Part shown: positions 57,712 to 63,423 of the stretch, one piece after another
Layout of the letters: each line of letters starts with the position of its first letter
How positions within the stretch are numbered: position 1 is the first letter of the stretch
Source of the DNA: an uncultured Treponema sp.
GTDB lineage: Bacteria > Spirochaetota > Spirochaetia > Treponematales > Treponemataceae
NCBI GenBank assembly: GCA_900317625.1
Contig: ONHK01000013.1
Coordinates: 1 to 63,423 of the forward strand
DNA: 63,423 bases
Direction of reading: 5' to 3'
The notes under the pieces: model-generated
Database searches by the model: none
Seen by the model: the letters and a program-made list of their open reading frames with translations, nothing else
Told to the model about the DNA's origin: nothing
Program-made: the position numbers and the translations under genes

Positions 57712-59544
57712 ATGAAAATAAAATTGGAACGTAAACAAAAAATTATTGTCGGCGGGATTTTTTTATTCATTCTTTTTGATTTGATTCTTATTTTTGGTAA
57801 ATTTGCGGCGAATATATATTCAAGGTCGGCTGTTTTTTTTGAAGGAAATTCTGTTTCTTCTGAAAAAATGCGCGCTTTGAACAAAAATGCGTCTTCCGGG
57901 AAAATTTCAAAACCTGGTTTTGCTTATTATAAATTCACTTCTGACGGACAGAAAAATTTTTCAGATTATTATAAAAAAAATGGCTCAGTTGGAGTTTCTG
58001 TGCGGATTGGCGTAAAAAATGTGAAAGGTGCGAAATTTCAGGCGGCAACCGCAACAGAAAAACTGTTTTACTTTGGTTTTTTGACTAAAAACGATTTCAC
58101 GGAAAAAGGAAAGTTCAAACCTTCTGAAAAACGCATTTTTTCTGGTTGTGATTTAAGGAATTTTATAAACAACGCGAAAGGTTTTTCTTATTTTGACAAC
58201 GGATTTGCAGTTGAAAAAAATCTGGATGAAGATTCAATTCCTTGTGGTTTTGTAATTTATTCTGATTATCCGGTAAGAATTGTGGATTTTCTTGTTGAAA
58301 AGGCAAAAGTCGGTTTTGACTGCACAAAGGAAATTCCGTTTTATGGAGTTTCCAGCAACGGAGGAAGTTTTTCAAGAAATTCTGATTCGTTTGATTTTTC
58401 TGGCTGCACGCAGGTTTTTCCTGTTGAAAACACGCGCTATTCAGTTATGCCAAAAATTGAGCTTGGTTTTGTTCCGGCTCAAAACGGAAATTCCGCGGAA
58501 AATTCAAATTCTGTAAAAATAAATGCTGGTGGAGATATTTTTACAGTGCGAGTTTTTCCTGGAAAAAATGAAAATGAGATTCAGACTTCAACGTTGCTTG
58601 CGCCGTTCAGCTATTATGAAATTACAGAAAATTCTTCGGGCGTTTCAAAACTTTTGATGACAACAAATGAGTCGAATTTGATTCCAGCTGAATCAGACAA
58701 AGTTCTTGTGCCGTTGAAAACAGATTTGGGGCTTGTGCTTTCCAGCAAAAATTCAACGTGGCGTACAAAAGATTACGAAGTTTATGAATGGAACATTTTT
58801 CCTGGAATTTTGTTTTTTGACACTTTGAATTATTCAGTGCAGGATCAGTTTTTTAGGCGTCTTGCATACTTTGTTGAAAAAGCCGGTTTCCGCGGCAAAC
58901 TTCTTACAGATTCAGAGCTTGGCGATATGCACGGTTACAATGCCCACGATTACAGCGCGGAAAGTCTTGCCTCGTTTTTTACGGCTTGTGAAAAGCAGAA
59001 TTTTAAAATCTCCCAAAAAGAAAATATTTTAAAGGAAATCCTGATAAAAAATGGCGTTATTGTTCCAGACTCAGGCTCTTATCGGGCTGGAAAAGGAGCT
59101 GTGATTTCGATTTCGCGAGAATCTCCGGCTTATCTGCGGCGTTCTCTTACAGCTCACGAGGCTTGGCATGGAATATTTTTTACTGATGAAAATTTTAGGA
59201 ATGCAGTTGCCGCGGTTTATTACACAGTTGATTCAAATACAATGTCATTTATGAAAGGTTACTGGGCTAGCCAAAAAGGTTTGGGCTACGACCAGAATGA
59301 TGAATATCTTATGCAGAATGAATTTATGGCTTATCTTATGCAGCAGCCGCTGAATTCTGTCTCGGAGTATTTTATTCATGTGGCGAACCGCGGTTCTGTT
59401 ATGTCGTATCAAAAAGAGCTTTGCGACTGGGTGAAAAATACTCAAGGTCAGACTTTTGAAGACGCATGCCGGGTTCTTGATTCTTATGCGCTTGATAATT
59501 GGGGGCTTGCGAGCGGCAGGGTTTCGCTGATCACAAGAAATTAA
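57712..59544 (+). CDS. Membrane-anchored putative zinc metallopeptidase
   Basis: 610 residues. An N-terminal membrane anchor (about 11-36, IIVGGIFLFILFDLILIFG) precedes a large Ser/Asn/Phe-rich extracytoplasmic region of unknown fold. Near residue 481 is LTAHEAWHGIFF, an HExxH zinc motif, and 50 residues later NEFMAYLMQQP offers a third-ligand Glu, the gluzincin pattern. This makes it a candidate surface or periplasmic metallopeptidase, possibly spirochaete-specific. The rest is unrecognised. TAGTAT six bases before the ATG and no Shine-Dalgarno suggest leaderless transcription. Confidence 0.6.
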   Translation: MKIKLERKQKIIVGGIFLFILFDLILIFGKFAANIYSRSAVFFEGNSVSSEKMRALNKNASSGKISKPGFAYYKFTSDGQKNFSDYYKKNGSVGVSVRIGVKNVKGAKFQAATATEKLFYFGFLTKNDFTEKGKFKPSEKRIFSGCDLRNFINNAKGFSYFDNGFAVEKNLDEDSIPCGFVIYSDYPVRIVDFLVEKAKVGFDCTKEIPFYGVSSNGGSFSRNSDSFDFSGCTQVFPVENTRYSVMPKIELGFVPAQNGNSAENSNSVKINAGGDIFTVRVFPGKNENEIQTSTLLAPFSYYEITENSSGVSKLLMTTNESNLIPAESDKVLVPLKTDLGLVLSSKNSTWRTKDYEVYEWNIFPGILFFDTLNYSVQDQFFRRLAYFVEKAGFRGKLLTDSELGDMHGYNAHDYSAESLASFFTACEKQNFKISQKENILKEILIKNGVIVPDSGSYRAGKGAVISISRESPAYLRRSLTAHEAWHGIFFTDENFRNAVAAVYYTVDSNTMSFMKGYWASQKGLGYDQNDEYLMQNEFMAYLMQQPLNSVSEYFIHVANRGSVMSYQKELCDWVKNTQGQTFEDACRVLDSYALDNWGLASGRVSLITRN

Positions 59545-59626
59545 GATTTGCCGGGAAGTTTTGTGCAAGTTCATTTGATTTTTGAATTATGCAAAAAACT
59601 CGATATTCGGCTAATTAAAAAATCAG

Positions 59627-60187
59627 TTATTTCAAGTCTGAGTTGAATTCCTGTTCCGCTCCGATTGTTGTCGGTGGACCATGTCCTGGAAGAAGGATTG
59701 TGTTTTCCTGCTGAGAAAGGATTTTTTCTTCAACATTTCGTCTTAAAAGATGTTTTGAATAGCTGGAATTCGTTGAGCCAAGTTTTCCGGCAAAAATTGC
59801 ATCTCCTGTAAAAATTGCGTTTCCAATCTGGTAAGCCATTGAGTCAGAGGAATGTCCCGGAAGATTCATGTAACGAACCAAAAGTCCTGCAAGATGTAAT
59901 GTTCCATCCCCGGTGATTACGTTTGTCTTGTCTCCGTTAAGCTCAAGGTCTGCGCCAAAAATTCTCGGCGTATAGATTTTTAAAAGAGTTTTCAGTCCGT
60001 GGACATGGCTGTTGTGGTTATGCGTAACAAGAACTGCCACAAGCTTTAGATTGTTCTCCTCGATTCGTTTTATTATTTCTTCTGTGAGTTTTCCCGGATC
60101 AATTAAAATCGCTTCATTTGTCTTTTCATTTGCGATTATGTATGTGTTGGAAAATCCGCCGGTATTCAAGTGAAAATAAATTTTCAT
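59627..60187 (-). CDS. MBL-fold hydrolase, glyoxalase II-like, with altered metal motif
   Basis: 186 residues of the metallo-beta-lactamase fold: GGFSNTYIIA, LIDPG, TGDAIFAG and LPGHG are all in place. The usual HxHxDH reads HNHNSH (about residues 56-61), with Ser for the Asp that normally binds the second metal. Lactonase or thioesterase activity is therefore uncertain, and a one-metal site is possible. It overlaps the pentapeptide gene by four bases (ATGA), a two-gene operon. Confidence 0.8.
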   Translation of the reverse strand: MKIYFHLNTGGFSNTYIIANEKTNEAILIDPGKLTEEIIKRIEENNLKLVAVLVTHNHNSHVHGLKTLLKIYTPRIFGADLELNGDKTNVITGDGTLHLAGLLVRYMNLPGHSSDSMAYQIGNAIFTGDAIFAGKLGSTNSSYSKHLLRRNVEEKILSQQENTILLPGHGPPTTIGAEQEFNSDLK

Positions 60188-60864
60188 AAAACATCTCCAA
60201 TATCAGATTTTCCGCTGGAATTTGCAATATCCTTGGAAAGTTCGCTTCCGCCCAAATCAAAAACAGCTTCGCGCGTGTTCGACATTTTGAATGATACATT
60301 TTCCTGCTTGATTCCATGGAACAAAACTTTTTTTATGTTGCAGTTTCGGAACGATATGTTCACAAGCGTTGAGTTTATAAAACGGGAATTGTATAAATCT
60401 GAATCATCGAATGAAGACTGAACTGCGTTGATTCCGTTGTAGTTGTTCTGAAGAAGTTCGCTGGCCGTGAAAAGCGTTCTTGAAAAAGTGCAGCCGGCAA
60501 ATGACGTAAAATGGATATTGCTTTCTATAATATTGCAGTCAGTGAAAACCGCAAAATCGAAAATGCTCATCCGGCTTCTAAGTCCTTTTGAATGGACATT
60601 TGTGAAAGTGCAGCGTTGAAAATTGCATCCGTAAAATCTTTTTCCTGAAAAATCCATGTTCGCAAAAGTAAGTCCGTTTGCGCAAAGCCCGACAATTTTT
60701 TCATGTGTATTTATATAGTTTATAACATCCTGATGGACTTTTCCCGGGTTCGGTGAATGGTCAATGCAGTAGTTTTTTTCCTCTGTGATTTCGCCGGCCT
60801 CATTAAAAGTTGAAACTGCAATATGATGGCAGGCTCTTACAAGACATTTGTTCATTGAAAACAT
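60184..60864 (-). CDS. Pentapeptide-repeat protein
   Basis: 226 residues. From about residue 65 the sequence runs in A(D/N)LXX-type fives: LTFANMDFSGKRFYGCNFQR, CTFTNVHSKG, FTDCNIIESNIHFTSFAGC, SDLYNSRFINSTLVNISFR. These form a right-handed quadrilateral beta-helix. Some such proteins mimic DNA and protect gyrase; others have unknown roles. The N-terminus with CLVRACHHIA..CIDHSP may bind metal through Cys/His. TAACAT six bases before the ATG indicates a leaderless start. Confidence 0.85.
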   Translation of the reverse strand: MFSMNKCLVRACHHIAVSTFNEAGEITEEKNYCIDHSPNPGKVHQDVINYINTHEKIVGLCANGLTFANMDFSGKRFYGCNFQRCTFTNVHSKGLRSRMSIFDFAVFTDCNIIESNIHFTSFAGCTFSRTLFTASELLQNNYNGINAVQSSFDDSDLYNSRFINSTLVNISFRNCNIKKVLFHGIKQENVSFKMSNTREAVFDLGGSELSKDIANSSGKSDIGDVL

Positions 60865-60917
60865 AAAAAAATGTTAAACCATTGCGATTGTTTAGTCAAA
60901 TCTTTATTATTCTTGTT

Positions 60918-61718
60918 ATGAGCGTAAATTTTGCATTTCTTGATTCAGGAACAGGCGGACTTCCGTATTTAAAATATTTAAAGACTGAAAAGCCTGATGC
61001 TACTTGCGTTTATGTTGGTGATACAAAAAATTTTCCTTATGGCGAAAAATCCCGTGAGCAGATAATTGAAAAATCGGCTGGATGCGTAAAAAAGATAATT
61101 GAAAAATGGAATCCAGATGCAATAGTTGTTGCGTGCAATACAATTTCAGTTTCAGCGCTGGATGAGCTTAGAAAAAGATTTCCAGAAACTCCGTTTATTG
61201 GAACTGTTCCGGCAATAAAACCTGCCGCAAAAATCACAAAGACAAAGAGAATCGGACTTCTTGCAACGAATGCGACTGTAAATCATCCTTATACAAAAAA
61301 GCTAATTTCAGATTTTGCCGGCGGCTGCAAGGTTTTTTCTTTGGGAGCGCCGGAACTTATAAGTTTTATTGAGCACAATTATTATTATTCAACCCATGCG
61401 GAGCGGCTGAATGCGGCCAAACCAGCCTGCGATTTTTTTAGGGAAAACGGCTGTGATGTTATTGTTCTTGCATGCACTCATTTTTTGAATATGTCTGATG
61501 AAATAAAGGAGGCTGCCGGGGAAAACATAAAAGTTGTGGATTCCCGCGATGGAGTAACGCGCCATGCGTTCGATGTTGTACCGGCGGAAAAAATTTCTGC
61601 GTTGAATTTGTTTCATTCTGAGCTTTATGTTACCGGTTTTACAGAAAGCAACGACAGCCAGCGTTATATTTCCTTTTGCCAGCAGAATGACATAAAATTC
61701 GGTGGTCTTTTGAAATAA
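60918..61718 (+). CDS. murI: Glutamate racemase
   Basis: 266 residues from ATG 60918; a longer frame would begin with a false hydrophobic stretch. It has FLDSGTGGLPYL, the catalytic cysteines in VVACNTISVSA and LACTHFLNM, and ATNATVNHPYTKK. It supplies D-glutamate for peptidoglycan. Promoter TTGCGA (60882-60887), 17 bases, TATTAT (60905-60910), with the ATG seven bases later and no Shine-Dalgarno, so probably leaderless. Confidence 0.92.
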   Translation: MSVNFAFLDSGTGGLPYLKYLKTEKPDATCVYVGDTKNFPYGEKSREQIIEKSAGCVKKIIEKWNPDAIVVACNTISVSALDELRKRFPETPFIGTVPAIKPAAKITKTKRIGLLATNATVNHPYTKKLISDFAGGCKVFSLGAPELISFIEHNYYYSTHAERLNAAKPACDFFRENGCDVIVLACTHFLNMSDEIKEAAGENIKVVDSRDGVTRHAFDVVPAEKISALNLFHSELYVTGFTESNDSQRYISFCQQNDIKFGGLLK

Positions 61719-61756
61719 AAATTGCGCAGAATATCGCATAAAATCCTTTAATTCTG

Positions 61757-61762
61757 TATAAT
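61757..61762 (+). promoter_or_regulatory. -10 element abutting icd
   Basis: TATAAT ends six bases before the icd ATG at 61769, so transcription should begin at the start codon. No good -35 is seen. Confidence 0.5.
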
Positions 61763-61768
61763 TTCTAT

Positions 61769-62965
61769 ATGGCTAAAATTCAGATGAAAAATGCTATCGC
61801 AGAGCTCGATGGCGACGAAATGACACGTGTATTGTGGAAGGTTATAAAGGACGAGCTTCTTTTGCCTTATATCGATTTGAAAACTGAATACTTTGATCTT
61901 GGCCTTAAAAGCCGTGATGATTCAGACGACAAAATAACTTATGAAGCGGCAGAAGCAATCAAGCGGCTTGGTGTTGGCGTAAAATGTGCGACAATCACTT
62001 CAAATGCGGCAAGAATGGAAGAATATAAGCTGAAAAAGCTTACTCCTTCTCCAAATGGAATTTTGCGCGGCGAACTTGACGGAACAATTTTCCGCGCCCC
62101 GATTTTTGTAAAGAATATTGCCTGCAACGTAAAATCTTGGGAAAAACCGATTGTTCTTGGTCGTCATGGCTATGGTGATGTCTATAAAAACTGCGAGATA
62201 AAAACTCCTTGTGCAGGAACAGCTGAACTTGTATTCCACGGAGAAGACGGCTCAGAAATCAAAAAGACAATTCAGGTTATGAAAGGTCCTGGAATAATTC
62301 AGGGCATCCACAATCTTGATGCTTCCATTGAAAGTTTTGCGCGCTGCTGCTTTAACTACGGTCTTGACCAGAAAATCAGCGTTTGGCTTGGCACAAAAGA
62401 TACAATCTCAAAAATTTATGATGGAAATTTCAAGGCTATTTTCCAGAGAATTTATGATGAGGAATTCAAAGAAAAATTTGAAAAGGCTGGAATCGAATAT
62501 TTTTACACATTGATTGATGATGCTGTTGCCCGCGTTATGAAGTCAAAGGGCGGATTCTTGTGGGCTTGTAAAAATTACGATGGCGATGTTATGAGCGATA
62601 TGATTGCGTCTGCCTGCGGAAGCCTTGCGATGATGACAAGCGTTCTTGTTTCTCCAAACGGACAGTTTGAGTACGAGGCGAGCCATGGAACTGTTCAGAA
62701 GCATTATTACCGTTATCTTAAAGGTGAAAAAACTTCTACAAATCCAGTCGCAACAATTTTTGCATGGACTGGTGCGCTCAAAAAACGTGGTGAGCTTGAT
62801 GGAACAAAAGATTTGGTTGAATTCGCTGAAAAACTTGAAAAGGCAACTCTTTCAACAATTGAAGATGGATTGATGACAGGCGATCTTGCAGCTCTTGCAA
62901 ATCCACCGGCAAAAAAAATCCTGAACAGCTGGGAATTTATTGCGGAAATAAAAAACAGGCTTTAG
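61769..62965 (+). CDS. icd: NADP-type isocitrate dehydrogenase (eukaryote-like form)
   Basis: 398 residues. Substrate loop TPSPNGILRG (about 91-100), VLGRHGYGD, metal-binding region YDGDVMSDMIASACGS and cofactor loop EASHGTVQKHY are typical of the homodimeric eukaryote-like enzyme rather than the E. coli form. It converts isocitrate to 2-oxoglutarate with NADP, supplying glutamate synthesis. It ends before a bidirectional terminator. Confidence 0.93.
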   Translation: MAKIQMKNAIAELDGDEMTRVLWKVIKDELLLPYIDLKTEYFDLGLKSRDDSDDKITYEAAEAIKRLGVGVKCATITSNAARMEEYKLKKLTPSPNGILRGELDGTIFRAPIFVKNIACNVKSWEKPIVLGRHGYGDVYKNCEIKTPCAGTAELVFHGEDGSEIKKTIQVMKGPGIIQGIHNLDASIESFARCCFNYGLDQKISVWLGTKDTISKIYDGNFKAIFQRIYDEEFKEKFEKAGIEYFYTLIDDAVARVMKSKGGFLWACKNYDGDVMSDMIASACGSLAMMTSVLVSPNGQFEYEASHGTVQKHYYRYLKGEKTSTNPVATIFAWTGALKKRGELDGTKDLVEFAEKLEKATLSTIEDGLMTGDLAALANPPAKKILNSWEFIAEIKNRL

Positions 62966-62995
62966 TTTTCTAAAAAATCTGTTTGCTTTGCGCAT

Positions 62996-63044
62996 AAAAA
63001 CAGCCACAGCTTTGAATTTTCTTCATCGCTGTGGCTGTTTTTTT
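62996..63044. terminator. Bidirectional terminator between icd and a convergent gene
   Basis: AAAAACAGCCACAGC and GCTGTGGCTGTTTTT around a 17-base loop, with T on both strands. Confidence 0.9.
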
Positions 63045-63053
63045 GAGGAATTT

Positions 63054-63278
63054 TTAGAAATTGATGATTCTTAAGATTTTTCCGCTGAAAATCATAAGGA
63101 TTAAATCAAGGAACCAGATAATATTCCATCCTAAAAAAAGACGCAAAATTCCAGCTACAAATTTCTTTTCCTGGAAACGTGTTACAAAACCACAAATCCA
63201 TGAAGTTACTGGAATAATTGCAAGAATTACGCTGATGAATCGTCCTGCTCCAAAATAATCTTTTCCTTTTTTAGCCAT
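63054..63278 (-). CDS. Small two-helix membrane protein
   Basis: 74 residues, TAGGAGC before the ATG. Two membrane segments (about 13-33, FISVILAIIPVTSWICGFVT, and 42-65, ILRLFLGWNIIWFLDLILMI) with basic loops. Similar to short YqaE/TM2-like small membrane proteins in layout, but no motif identifies it. The last 120 bases of the window beyond it hold a CAGACA-GTT-TGTCTG-like hairpin (near 63345-63360) and no gene that I can support. Confidence 0.65.
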   Translation of the reverse strand: MAKKGKDYFGAGRFISVILAIIPVTSWICGFVTRFQEKKFVAGILRLFLGWNIIWFLDLILMIFSGKILRIINF

Positions 63279-63423
63279 TTTTTGCTCCTAAAAATATGAT
63301 TTTTAATTTTCTGTCAGATAATGCATAAGCTAAGCCCTTTGTCCAGACAGTTTGTCTGAAAAATAACGAATTTTATGCAGCCATCTTTTTGGTGATGATT
63401 GCAGAAGGAAAACTTCCTTCCTT

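Noticed and set aside
63373..63423. 3' end of a minus-strand gene reading KEGSFPSAIITKKMAA
   Set aside because: All three frames are open over this short edge, so the coding frame cannot be decided.

Overview
The window reads as chromosome of a host-associated (gut or oral type) Treponema. It is AT-rich. Many short transcription units open with lipoprotein signal peptides. It holds a FecR / CHASE2-cyclase cluster recalling T. pallidum, a spirochaete-type second elongation factor G, an ispE-spoVG pair, an argG, and the neighbouring NifU-like and GGGtGRT genes. Species cannot be fixed from sequence alone. All family assignments are by reading motifs, not by search.

Layout. 1-11 kb: the edge of an IS3-like element, a lipoprotein, a four-gene envelope/signalling operon ending in a class III nucleotidyl cyclase, a HAD phosphatase, an HD protein, EF-G2 and a VanY-type carboxypeptidase. 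11-13 kb: tRNA-Leu and argS. 13-24 kb is an accessory region: a GNAT-like two-gene cassette between 25-bp direct repeats, a broken HU gene, a DNA-inversion locus, an omptin-like outer-membrane protease, an array of 23-bp-period palindromes, a toxin-antitoxin pair lodged in an Rpn-type nuclease gene between 76-bp direct repeats, the NifU-like/GGGtGRT pair, and a decayed VapC-type module. 24-29 kb: a lipoprotein alpha-amylase behind a G9 tract and a frameshifted Fn3/FGE-domain lipoprotein behind a 14-copy pentanucleotide repeat. 29-35.6 kb: argG, a MoxR-VWA set, ispE, spoVG and tRNA-Gln. 35.6-40.9 kb is a second accessory island on the minus strand: a PPOX remnant, GNAT, Fic, C39-like peptidase, HigBA with a damaged toxin start, and a chimeric HipA with HipB. 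41-63 kb is housekeeping: rplY, tilS, an HtrA-like protease, lepA, a MptE-like protein, a PpiD-like foldase, thrA, a DAHP synthase-prephenate dehydratase fusion, ilvH, a putative zinc peptidase, murI and icd.

Main discovery. At 14985-17679 a serine recombinase of the Mpi/Hin type lies between two divergent paralogous lipoprotein genes. The two share an identical 58-bp block, in inverted orientation, encoding the end of the signal peptide. Only the right-hand gene has the promoter, Shine-Dalgarno and ATG. The left-hand gene is in frame with the block but has no ATG. Flipping 15843-16809 would move the single expression cassette from one lipoprotein body to the other. This looks like a two-state surface-lipoprotein switch whose invertase rides inside the invertible segment.

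A second theme is simple-sequence tracts (G9 twice, A8, a GAACA array) beside envelope or accessory genes. A third is frequent apparently leaderless transcription, with a TATAAT-like hexamer about 6-10 bases before an ATG that has no Shine-Dalgarno.
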